21,519 nt of DNA from Lachnospiraceae bacterium (lineage in GTDB: Bacteria; Bacillota; Clostridia; Lachnospirales; Lachnospiraceae): the NCBI GenBank assembly GCA_009774245.1, contig VSNM01000085.1, positions 1-21,519 of the forward strand, read 5' to 3'. The notes beneath the pieces are model-generated. The model worked only from the letters and a program-made list of their open reading frames with translations, ran no database searches and was not told the origin of the DNA. This document shows positions 12,357 through 19,971 of the stretch, piece by piece; the stretch's first letter is position 1; the number at the start of each line of letters is the position of its first letter. Position numbers and translations under genes: made by a program.

Positions 12357-15340
12357 GCGTTATTCGCCCCCTTACCTGTTTCTTGTTGTTTTCGCCTGTC
12401 AAATACCTGCTGCAAAGTGTCCTTTAGCTTATCCAGCTGGATTGGCTTGGCGATATGTGCATCCATTCCCGACTCAATGGCCTCCCGTATGTCATCGACA
12501 AACGCGTTGGCAGTCATGGCGACGATCGGCACCGTCTTTGCCGAAGGGTGGTTACTTCTGCGGATCGCCCTTGTAGCGGCATAACCATCCAGGACGGGCA
12601 TCTGTACATCCATAAAAATCAGGTCATATGTGTCAGGTGGGGCATCCATAAATTTGTCCAGCGCCTCCTGACCATCGCACGCCGCATCACACTCTGCTCC
12701 CATGGTGCTCAGAATCTTGACCAAAATGAGCCTGTTTGCCGCGATATCGTCCACCACAAGGATATGTTTCCCCTTTACCACAGTGCTGTCGATATCCGTT
12801 TTGGCATTCTTCTGACTGCCGACAGCCCGTCGTATCACTTCCTTGAAGGTGGTGGTAAAAAATGGTTTGGGCATAAAATGAACCACGCCCAGATCCTCGG
12901 CCTCCTGCTCAATCTCATCCCAGTCATAGGCTGTAAAGAGCAGGATCGGAATATGCTTCGAATAGTTTTTGCGAATCAGTTGTGCAGTTCCCAGTCCGTC
13001 GAGCGTTGGCATCTTCCAGTCCAGAAGAATCAGATCGTAGGGGGCTCCCTGTTCGCGTGCGGTGCGCATCATCTGAACGGCTCTCTCGCCGTCCGTTGCA
13101 TAATCTACGACAACGCCTGTATCTTTCAGGGCTTTGACAACGTTGAGGCAGATCATTTCATCATCGTCCGCCACAATCATTTTACCAATGTTATGCTGTG
13201 TCCAGAATTTGGCGTCATCTTCTTTTTCGCAGATGTACAATTCCAGCTCCACGGTAAATATGCTGCCCTCGCCGCTTTTGCTCTGCACCTGGATCGTCCC
13301 GCCCATCAGATCTACCAGGCTTTTGGTGATCGCCATTCCCAGTCCTGTTCCCTGAATCTGGTGAATGATCTCTGTATTCTCCCGGGTAAAGGGATCAAAA
13401 ATCACCTTTAGATACTCCTCACTCATTCCCATGCCGTTATCGCGGATCGTAAACCGGATACGGCTGTAATGGGCGTCCACCTGCGGCAATTCATCTAAGA
13501 GCATCTGGATATTGCCGCCTTCCGGCGTATATTTCACCGCGTTGGACAGGAGGTTGATCAGGATCTGGTTGATACGCAGTTTGTCTGCCTGCAGGTACTC
13601 ATGGACGACGGAGGAAGAAAATATTTCAAAGGTCTGGTTCTTCGCCTTGATCTGCGGACGGATGATGGAGTTGATCTCATCGATGATGTCGGCAAGATTC
13701 ACCTCGGTGAGATTCAGCGTCGCACTCCCGCTCTCAATCTTGTTCATATCCAGCACATCATTGATCAATCCCAGCAGATGCTGGCTGGCGGAATCGATCT
13801 GCTGCACATATTCCCGCACATGGTCAGGATTGTCAGCTTCCTCCCGCAGCAGTGTGACGAAACCGGTGATGGCATTCATGGGCGTGCGGATATCATGGCT
13901 GACATTGCTCAAGAAAGCGCTTTTCGCCTCGTTGGCTACCTGGGCGATCCGCAGCGCCTCGGCCAGGGTATCCTGGACTTCACGCTCCTTTGTCCGGTCA
14001 GAAATATAGAGAATAATCTTCCGCGCTTCCTGAACCAGTGTGCAATAGGTACTGATCTGGAAATATTTGTGTTCGTCTGTATGTGGATTGCGCCACTCTT
14101 CCAATATCGTTTCCAGCGACATGCCCGGCTCCAGTCTGTAAAGCTCATCATAGTCAAATGCCTTTCCGGACGCATATACCGCCCCGGCAAAGAACTCATG
14201 GCCGATACTGCTTTGTGCAGATATGCCCATGATCCTCTCTGCATTGGGGCTTGCGTACTCTACCTGTCTCTGTTCGGCATCAATCATCATGTATATATCG
14301 TCTGTATTGTTCGCAAGATAGGTTGCAAATATATCAAAAAGCTGCTCCTGATAGGCAATCTCCAGATTTTTTTGTTCGATATCCCTGTTGGTGCGCCATA
14401 TCATAAGGATAAATACCGCGCAGACAATCAATACGAGAAAAAGAAACCCGACTGCCAGCTGGGAATCCTGCAAGATCACATCGGTCTCCGCGGTGATCGC
14501 GCTTTTGCGCACAACAGAAACAAGATACCATCCTTGTGTATTTTTCACAGGAACATAAGTATAGACATATTCTTCTCCGCTCCCAGTAAACAGGATGCTG
14601 CCCGTCTCCCCGTTCCCCAGCGCCTCTATAAAATTGTCGATCTTTTCCTGTTCGTCATTGTGTCCCGCCAGTATTTCGAGGATATTGGAATAGAGATGGT
14701 CTCCCAGCATACCCAAAGAACGTATCAGGATAGTCCCTTCCTTATTTACTATGTAGGCAAAGCCCTGATTATTATAAAAGGAAAGGGAGAAATCCTCTGA
14801 TATCCTGGTGCATTCATAACTTTTCTGAATCAGTCCGCTGGCGCCGTCGGCAAAGGTAAAGCATTCGTAATAACCTATTTTCGTGTCATCGGCAAACGGT
14901 TCCCGGACACCGCCGCCGGAAAGGCTTCGGTATAATTCCAGTGCCTCGTTTTCCAGCTGGCTGGCTTCATATGCCTTATTGCTGTAAAATGTTCCTGTGT
15001 CCAGATTGAAAACCAGATACTCTGCATCGACGTAATGAAATGCCTCCAGCCAGTGACGGATTCGTATATCATCGTCAGAATCGCCCTGTGCAAAATACTC
15101 TGCGAAGCTGCGGATGCGTTCCAGGTCTCCTGAGAGGAAATTGTCGAATGCCTGCTGCTGCTGGATCGTCACAGCCAGGACATTGTGCACCGCCTGATCC
15201 ATCAGACTTGTCCGCAGAGATGAGATATAGTAGACGCCGCCCAACAGGATGGTTCCTATACAGATGATAACCAGCAGACTTAACCGGATGATTCGTTTTT
15301 TTGGTGATTTCGACTTACTAATCATTTTTACTACCTGCAT
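12353..15340 (-). CDS. Hybrid sensor histidine kinase with two receiver domains
   Basis: A 995-residue membrane sensor. Order: basic N-terminus, membrane span 1 (about 19-40), extracellular sensor region of Cache type (about 45-290), span 2 (about 295-316), PAS-like domain (about 335-450), HisKA with H482 in SHDIRTPMNA, ATPase domain (NLLSNAVKYTPE near 597-607, DNGMGMS, GTGLGMAI), receiver 1 with D725-D726, D774 and K825, receiver 2 with D864-D865, D911 and K965. All phosphorelay residues are present. It feeds the coupled Hpt gene. ATG 15340 has a weak ribosome site; ATG 15325 (MISKSKSPKK) with CAGGTAG ahead is an equally good start. Ligand unknown. Position before lrgAB recalls the kinases that control lrg genes in other Firmicutes (LytS), but the architecture differs. 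Confidence 0.93.
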   Translation of the reverse strand: MQVVKMISKSKSPKKRIIRLSLLVIICIGTILLGGVYYISSLRTSLMDQAVHNVLAVTIQQQQAFDNFLSGDLERIRSFAEYFAQGDSDDDIRIRHWLEAFHYVDAEYLVFNLDTGTFYSNKAYEASQLENEALELYRSLSGGGVREPFADDTKIGYYECFTFADGASGLIQKSYECTRISEDFSLSFYNNQGFAYIVNKEGTILIRSLGMLGDHLYSNILEILAGHNDEQEKIDNFIEALGNGETGSILFTGSGEEYVYTYVPVKNTQGWYLVSVVRKSAITAETDVILQDSQLAVGFLFLVLIVCAVFILMIWRTNRDIEQKNLEIAYQEQLFDIFATYLANNTDDIYMMIDAEQRQVEYASPNAERIMGISAQSSIGHEFFAGAVYASGKAFDYDELYRLEPGMSLETILEEWRNPHTDEHKYFQISTYCTLVQEARKIILYISDRTKEREVQDTLAEALRIAQVANEAKSAFLSNVSHDIRTPMNAITGFVTLLREEADNPDHVREYVQQIDSASQHLLGLINDVLDMNKIESGSATLNLTEVNLADIIDEINSIIRPQIKAKNQTFEIFSSSVVHEYLQADKLRINQILINLLSNAVKYTPEGGNIQMLLDELPQVDAHYSRIRFTIRDNGMGMSEEYLKVIFDPFTRENTEIIHQIQGTGLGMAITKSLVDLMGGTIQVQSKSGEGSIFTVELELYICEKEDDAKFWTQHNIGKMIVADDDEMICLNVVKALKDTGVVVDYATDGERAVQMMRTAREQGAPYDLILLDWKMPTLDGLGTAQLIRKNYSKHIPILLFTAYDWDEIEQEAEDLGVVHFMPKPFFTTTFKEVIRRAVGSQKNAKTDIDSTVVKGKHILVVDDIAANRLILVKILSTMGAECDAACDGQEALDKFMDAPPDTYDLIFMDVQMPVLDGYAATRAIRRSNHPSAKTVPIVAMTANAFVDDIREAIESGMDAHIAKPIQLDKLKDTLQQVFDRRKQQETGKGANNA

Positions 15341-15390
15341 TTTTCTGCAATTTCTAAGCAGTTCCTAAATCCATGTGTGCCTTTTCATTT

Positions 15391-15419
15391 AATATACTCC
15401 AAATATACGGCGAATTCAA
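15391..15419 (-). promoter_or_regulatory. Promoter of the hybrid kinase operon
   Basis: On the minus strand TTGAAT (15419-15414) and TATATT (15396-15391) are separated by exactly 17 bp, about 50 bp before the kinase start. Confidence 0.65.
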
Positions 15420-15433
15420 GGGGCTTCTTTCAA

Positions 15434-15503
15434 TTTAAGTTTTCTGATTTCACAAAATAGTCACAGGTAATTTAAGCTTCGTTTAAGTTTCGCATTCTAT
15501 ACT
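15434..15503 (+). promoter_or_regulatory. Promoter and OmpR-type direct-repeat operator of the VTC operon
   Basis: TTTAAGCTTCG (15471-15481) and TTTAAGTTTCG (15482-15492) form an 11-bp tandem repeat with one mismatch, five bases before a -10 TATACT (15498-15503). A further TTTAAG half-site is at 15434-15439. There is no good -35; the repeats cover its place. This is the layout of promoters activated by OmpR/PhoB-family regulators, and such a regulator is encoded in the same operon. Confidence 0.65.
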
Positions 15504-15538
15504 CGTCACATAGCAATACGAGAAGCATAGGAAAGGTT

Positions 15539-16489
15539 ATGAGGGAAACAAGGATTATGGCATATCAGGCAGTATTTAAGCGTTATGAGATGAAGTATAT
15601 GATGACAAGGAGACAGAAAAAGGCTGTGCTGGAGGCGATGCTTCCTTATATGAAGCTGGACGAATTTGGGCACACCACGATCAGGAATGTCTATTTTGAT
15701 ACAGATAACTACATACTGGTGCGGCATTCCATCGAGAAGCCGGTCTATAAAGAAAAGCTTCGCATCAGAAGCTATAAACAGGCAGGGGCGCAGGATAAAG
15801 TGTTTATTGAGCTCAAGAAAAAGTATGACGATGTTGTCTATAAGCGCCGCGAGTCGCTTTCACAGCTGGAGACTTTGGAATGGCTTGTGAGCGGGACTCC
15901 GTTTCCGAAAGCGACACAGATCGGAAATGAGATCGACTACTTTTTCCGGCTGTATCAGACTTTGAAGCCGAAGGTGTTCCTGTCGTATGAGCGGGAAGCC
16001 TTCTATGCACACGTGCGTCCAGGGGAAATATGTCATCCGGGGCTGACGGACGTCCAGCGCGCGAGCAGTGAAAGCCTTCTCGGCTCGAATGCACACGTGC
16101 GTCCAGGGGAAATATGTCAGCCGGGGCTGACGGACGCCCGGCGCGCGAGCAGTGAAAGCCTTCTCGGCTCGAATGTACACGTGCGTCCAGGGGAAATATG
16201 TCAGCCGGGGCTGACGGGCAGCAGTGATTTCAGGGTGACGTTTGATGAGAATATCCTGGCAAGACAGGAGGAGCTCTCGCTCTCGAAGGAAGTGTGGGGT
16301 GAGCCTCTGATCGATGAGGACAAGGTGTTGATGGAGATTAAGACTTCGGGCGGCATACCGCTCTGGATGACACATGTGCTGGCGCGTGAGAAAATTTATA
16401 AGACCTCGTTTTCGAAGTATGGAACGGCGTATGAGAAAATGATCTGCGGACATCAGACGGAGAAGGCAGGAAGGATATCGATCGCGTAA
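15539..16489 (+). CDS. VTC-domain (polyphosphate-polymerase-like) protein with repeat insertion
   Basis: A 316-residue VTC-domain protein of the triphosphate-tunnel fold. Eukaryotic VTC4 makes polyphosphate from ATP; the product of bacterial homologues is not settled. Tunnel motifs in order: FKRYEMKY, IRNVYFDTD, KLRIRSY, VFIELKKK, SYEREAFY, FRVTFDENI, VLMEIKTSGG, FSKYGTAYE. All are present. Between SYEREAFY and FRVTFDENI, residues about 157-227 are encoded by 2.5 copies of an 84-bp palindromic repeat. Without them the protein is about 245 residues, the usual size. The repeat is a multiple of three and keeps the frame. ATG 15539 has AGGA at a 6-base spacing; ATG 15557 (MAYQAVFKRYE) is also possible. 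Neighbours: DUF4956 protein, lipoprotein and two-component genes. Confidence 0.88.
   Translation: MRETRIMAYQAVFKRYEMKYMMTRRQKKAVLEAMLPYMKLDEFGHTTIRNVYFDTDNYILVRHSIEKPVYKEKLRIRSYKQAGAQDKVFIELKKKYDDVVYKRRESLSQLETLEWLVSGTPFPKATQIGNEIDYFFRLYQTLKPKVFLSYEREAFYAHVRPGEICHPGLTDVQRASSESLLGSNAHVRPGEICQPGLTDARRASSESLLGSNVHVRPGEICQPGLTGSSDFRVTFDENILARQEELSLSKEVWGEPLIDEDKVLMEIKTSGGIPLWMTHVLAREKIYKTSFSKYGTAYEKMICGHQTEKAGRISIA
16007..16217 (+). repeat. 84-bp palindromic repeat, 2.5 tandem copies inside the VTC gene
   Basis: Units at 16007-16090, 16091-16174 and a partial one at 16175-16217. Units 1 and 2 differ at 3 of 84 bases; the partial third differs from unit 2 at one of 43. Each holds the inner palindrome GTCAGCCGGGGCTGAC (16116-16131 in unit 2), enclosed by GCGTCC/GGACGC (16099-16104 and 16132-16137) with a bulged AGGGGAAATAT. 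Each full unit encodes 28 residues beginning AHVRPGEIC and ending ESLLGSN. Confidence 0.92.
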
Positions 16490-16534
16490 TGGCAGGAGAA
16501 ATTGGTTTACCTGCAGCTGTTTTAGGCGCAAATT

Positions 16535-16692
16535 AGGAGCCTTAAAGAAATAACATGACAAGATTGCGCAGAATTTTTCTTCGAGAGCGCTAAGCAAAAA
16601 TTAGGCGCATAGCGGGCTATGTAACTAATTTTTGCTTGATGCTATCGGAGGAAAAGGCAAGCAAAATGTCAGGTTATTTCTTTAAGGATCCT
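16535..16692. repeat. 158-nt near-perfect inverted repeat (MITE/REP-like hairpin)
   Basis: Outer arms 16535-16560 and 16667-16692 match at 24 of 26 positions as inverted repeats. Inner arms 16592-16604 and 16625-16637 (AAGCAAAAATTAG type) and CATAGC/GCTATG (16608-16613, 16616-16621) continue the pairing to a two-base GG loop. No coding or T-run. It lies between the VTC and DUF4956 genes, ending 22 bp before the latter's start; the VTC stop is 45 bp before it. Confidence 0.88.
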
Positions 16693-16714
16693 TAATAGAA
16701 AAGAGGGTTTTAGT

Positions 16715-17413
16715 ATGTCAGAGACGATATTCAGAGGATTGTTTGACGCGGAGACGGCGAGTGTGATCGCTGTGTCGGATTTTATGGCTTGTATTGTCAG
16801 CGCACTTGTTATAGGATTGATATTGGCAGTGATGCATATGTACAAGAATACATACTCCAAAAGTTTTATCGCGACAATCGCCACGATACCGGCGATCGTG
16901 TGTGTGGTGATCATGATGGTAAATGGGAATGTGGGGGCCGGCGTTGCGGTGGCGGGCGCGTTTAGCCTGGTGCGTTTCCGCTCGGCGCCGGGAACGGCGA
17001 AGGAGATCGGTGTGCTGTTCATGGCGATGGGGGCAGGCATCATTACTGGAATGGGGTATATTGCGTATGCGTTTTTGTTTGTGATCGTCATGGGGGCTGT
17101 CGATATGCTCTATGCGCAGCTTGATTTTGGCGCGAGGAAGAGGGCCGATCGGGAGCGGACACTGCACATCACGATTCCGGAGGATCTGGATTATGTGGGT
17201 GTGTTTGACGATCTGTTTGACCAGTATGCGGGCAAGTGCGAGCTGGTCAATGTCAAGACGACGAATATGGGAAGTCTGTTCAAGCTGACGTACCACATTA
17301 CATTTCGGGAGGCTGGCAGAGAGAAGGCGTTTATCGACGATGTGCGCTGCAGAAATGGCAATCTGGAGGTTGCGCTTTCCAACAGGGAGAGCGGCATGAC
17401 GGAGATGATGTAG
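16715..17413 (+). CDS. DUF4956 family membrane protein
   Basis: A 232-residue protein of the DUF4956 family. Four or so membrane spans fill residues about 15-130 (ACIVSALVIGLILAVM, ATIATIPAIVCVVIMMV, the small-residue VGAGVAVAGAFSLVRFRS, and IAYAFLFVIVMGAVDML). A soluble cytoplasmic domain follows (about 140-232), rich in charged residues. The segment GAFSLVRFRSAPGTAKEIG is the conserved family core. DUF4956 genes regularly neighbour VTC-domain genes, so the two probably act together at the membrane, for instance as enzyme and channel or anchor; this is inference. Ribosome site AAGAGGG lies eight bases before ATG 16715, just beyond the 158-nt hairpin. Confidence 0.9.
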   Translation: MSETIFRGLFDAETASVIAVSDFMACIVSALVIGLILAVMHMYKNTYSKSFIATIATIPAIVCVVIMMVNGNVGAGVAVAGAFSLVRFRSAPGTAKEIGVLFMAMGAGIITGMGYIAYAFLFVIVMGAVDMLYAQLDFGARKRADRERTLHITIPEDLDYVGVFDDLFDQYAGKCELVNVKTTNMGSLFKLTYHITFREAGREKAFIDDVRCRNGNLEVALSNRESGMTEMM

Positions 17414-17460
17414 TGATAGTACAGTGCTGTGGGGGTAGCTAGGAGAGGAGTATTGTTTTT

Positions 17461-19182
17461 ATGAAGAAAATAAGGAAGAAAAGGCAGATTCAGATGATGG
17501 CGGCGGTTTTGGTATGTGGTATTCTTGTAACTGCGTGTGGAAAGCAGGGAGGGAACAATACAGATGGAAATGCGGCGGCGTCTGATGCCAGGCACGCGGA
17601 TACCACAGCTGCACAAAACGAAAAAAATGACACAAATGTCATATCAGGCGCTGCGTACACAGGAACGACGATAGACACCGAAGATTTGTTTTCAGACCGC
17701 GATCTGAGCGGGGCGTATGACGCATCGGAGTGCAGTCGCATTACACTCTCCGATGCGGGATGTACGGCGGACTCCAAAAATGTTGCGGTTGACGGGAGCA
17801 TCATCACGATCACGGGCGAGGGCGACTATATTGTCAGTGGTACGTTGAGCGACGGAATGATCATCGTCGATGTGGATAAATCCGAGAAAGTCCAGTTAGT
17901 ATTGGACGGCGTGGATATCACCTCGAAAACTTCCGCGGCCATCTATGTGAAAAAGGCTGACAAGGTATTCATAACGTTGTCTGACGGCATGGAAAATACG
18001 CTGAAAAATGGCGGGGCATTTGAGGAGATCGACGACAACCATATTGATGCAGTTATTTTTTCAAAGGATGATCTCACATTCAATGGAACAGGATCGCTCA
18101 TCATTGACTCGCCTGCGGCTCACGGCATCGTGTCTAAAAATGAGCTTGTGATCACAAACGGCGCTTATCAGATCTCGGCGGCCGCACATGGAATGACAGG
18201 AAAGGATAATGTGGCCATTGCAGGCGGCAGTTTTCAGATCACGGCCGGAAAGGATGCCATACAGTCAAAAAATGAGGACGATGATACGCTTGGGTTTGTG
18301 TATATAGCGGACGGCGAATTTGTGCTGAGCGCAGGGAGTGACGGGGTTAGCGCTGTCAATGAAATTTCGATTGCGGACGGGACAGTTAAGGTGCAGGAAT
18401 CGTATGAGGGATTGGAGGCGCGGATTATCAATATTTCCGGGGGCGAGATTGATATCACTTCAAGCGACGACGGTCTGAACGCGACGGACAAGCGGGCGAG
18501 TGCGTCGGCTGATATGGAACAGAGCGCGGGCGATGACGGGGAAGGCAGAAGAAAGGATTTTCAGGGTGGACGCGGCGATTTTGGCGGTGGCATGGGAGAC
18601 ACACAGGCTGACGCGAACATCAATATTTCGGGCGGTGTTGTCCGCATCAGCGCGGAGGGCGACGGCGTTGACTCAAACGGTTATCTCACGGTGAGCGGCG
18701 GGGAGCTCTATGTGACAGGCCCGTCAAACGGCGGAAACGGCGCGCTTGATTATGGAATCGACGCTGTGATCAGCGGCGGTGTCGTGGTGGCGGCGGGACA
18801 GAGCGGCATGGCGCAGAACTTTGGCCCGGAGTCCACACAGGGCACGATACTCGTCAACACACAGCAGCAGAATGCGGCTGGGAGCGAGATCATGCTATTT
18901 GACAGCACAGGGCGCAGACTTGTTGCATGGACGATGGAAAAGGATTATAATTCTGTAGTGGTAAGCTGTCCGGAAATCGAGGAGGGCAGCTCCTATACCG
19001 TGCAGACCGGCGAGGTAACGACGGAGGTCGTAATGGATGGGCTGGTTTACGGTGAAGGTTTTGGATTTGGATTTGGCGGAGGAAGATCTGAGTTTCAGGG
19101 CGGGCGGCCGGACTTTGGGAACGGAGAGCGTCCTGAGGGAATGCCGCAGCCGCCAGATTTGAGCGATGATGCACATGAGTAA
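17461..19182 (+). CDS. Cthe_2159-like carbohydrate-binding beta-helix lipoprotein
   Basis: A 573-residue surface lipoprotein. A basic signal peptide ends in lipobox LVTAC with C26 as the lipidated residue; a polar linker (about 27-70) follows. Residues about 75-520 show repeated short strands with NISGG, TVSGG, AIAGGS and DGVS/DGLN turns, the pattern of the right-handed beta-helix in the Cthe_2159 / carbohydrate-binding domain (PF14262) family, whose founder binds cellulose and acidic pectin with calcium. Two Gly/Phe-rich stretches, DFQGGRGDFGGG (about 367-378, containing RGD) and EFQGGRPDFGNG (about 543-554), interrupt and end it. Ribosome site AGGAGAGGAG precedes ATG 17461. In this operon it may hold or sense the polymer handled by the VTC/DUF4956 pair; that is inference. 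Confidence 0.87.
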   Translation: MKKIRKKRQIQMMAAVLVCGILVTACGKQGGNNTDGNAAASDARHADTTAAQNEKNDTNVISGAAYTGTTIDTEDLFSDRDLSGAYDASECSRITLSDAGCTADSKNVAVDGSIITITGEGDYIVSGTLSDGMIIVDVDKSEKVQLVLDGVDITSKTSAAIYVKKADKVFITLSDGMENTLKNGGAFEEIDDNHIDAVIFSKDDLTFNGTGSLIIDSPAAHGIVSKNELVITNGAYQISAAAHGMTGKDNVAIAGGSFQITAGKDAIQSKNEDDDTLGFVYIADGEFVLSAGSDGVSAVNEISIADGTVKVQESYEGLEARIINISGGEIDITSSDDGLNATDKRASASADMEQSAGDDGEGRRKDFQGGRGDFGGGMGDTQADANINISGGVVRISAEGDGVDSNGYLTVSGGELYVTGPSNGGNGALDYGIDAVISGGVVVAAGQSGMAQNFGPESTQGTILVNTQQQNAAGSEIMLFDSTGRRLVAWTMEKDYNSVVVSCPEIEEGSSYTVQTGEVTTEVVMDGLVYGEGFGFGFGGGRSEFQGGRPDFGNGERPEGMPQPPDLSDDAHE

Positions 19183-19248
19183 CAATTGGAGCTGCAAGGT
19201 TCAGGCAAAATCAGAGAGTTGGTAGTGGGAATGTATCAGGAGGGGAGT

Positions 19249-19935
19249 ATGAGACTATTGCTTGCGGAGGATGAAGCGTCGCTTTCCAAGGCGGTCGTGA
19301 CGATCCTAAGGAAGAACAATTACACAGTGGATGCGGCATACGATGGCGTTGAGGCTTTGGAATATCTCGAGGCAAACGAATATGACGGCGTGATACTGGA
19401 TGTGATGATGCCGCGCATGGATGGAATCAGTGTCCTGCAGAGGCTCAGAAAAACGGGCAGCAATGTTCCGGTGCTCATATTGACTGCAAAGGCGGAGGTG
19501 GACGACAAAGTGCTGGGACTGGACAGCGGGGCAAATGACTATCTCACAAAGCCGTTTGCTTCCCGGGAGTTGCTGGCACGCATACGCGCCATGACGCGGA
19601 GCAGTGCGGCGGCAGTGCAGGCGGACTCGAAGCTTCGTATGGGAAATATCACCCTTGACTGTGCGACCTTTACATTGTATTCGACAGTCAACAGCTTTGT
19701 TCTTGCCAACAAGGAATTTCAGATGCTTGAGCTGATGATGCGAAATCCCGGACAGATTATCTCCGCAGAGCAGTTCATGGATAAGATCTGGGGCTTTGAG
19801 GCAAACGCCGAGAGCAATGTAGTGTGGACGTATATCTCGTATCTGAGAAAAAAACTTGCGGCGCTCAAGGCGGATGTGGAGATCAGGGCAAGGCGAAATG
19901 CGGGATACGCACTTGAGGAGCGCGGGAAGAATTAA
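19249..19935 (+). CDS. OmpR/PhoB-family response regulator
   Basis: A 228-residue two-component regulator: receiver domain (1-118) with the acidic pair E8-D9, phospho-acceptor D51 in VILDVMMPRMDG and K101 in YLTKPFA; winged-helix DNA-binding domain (about 128-225) with FVLANKEFQMLELMM, SNVVWTYISYLRKKL and the terminal RRNAGYALE hairpin. Start ATG 19249 (MRLLLAEDE) with AGGAGGGG immediately upstream; an in-frame ATG at 19186 is not supported. It is 37 bp before the kinase gene and in the same operon as the VTC genes, so it most likely binds the 11-bp direct repeats at 15471-15492 and controls its own operon. Confidence 0.95.
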   Translation: MRLLLAEDEASLSKAVVTILRKNNYTVDAAYDGVEALEYLEANEYDGVILDVMMPRMDGISVLQRLRKTGSNVPVLILTAKAEVDDKVLGLDSGANDYLTKPFASRELLARIRAMTRSSAAAVQADSKLRMGNITLDCATFTLYSTVNSFVLANKEFQMLELMMRNPGQIISAEQFMDKIWGFEANAESNVVWTYISYLRKKLAALKADVEIRARRNAGYALEERGKN

Positions 19936-19971
19936 GACGAAAAGAATCAGAGCGTGACATGGAGGTTGGAA

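Noticed and set aside
12171..12584. A 137-residue plus-strand frame opposite the Hpt/kinase junction.
   Set aside because: Overlaps two well-supported minus-strand genes and shows no family features.
13601..14800. A 399-residue plus-strand frame opposite the hybrid kinase.
   Set aside because: The minus strand has all kinase domains in order; the opposing frame has no recognisable domain or start signals.
16007..16217. A CRISPR-like array.
   Set aside because: Whole 84-bp units are near identical with no variable spacers, and they are coding; the short phased repeats at 5650-5719 also lack spacers.
15860..16597. A 245-residue minus-strand frame opposite the VTC gene, containing the repeat on the other strand.
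   Set aside because: The plus strand has clear VTC motifs; the minus frame is open mainly because the 84-bp unit lacks stops in that frame. No ribosome site or family sequence.
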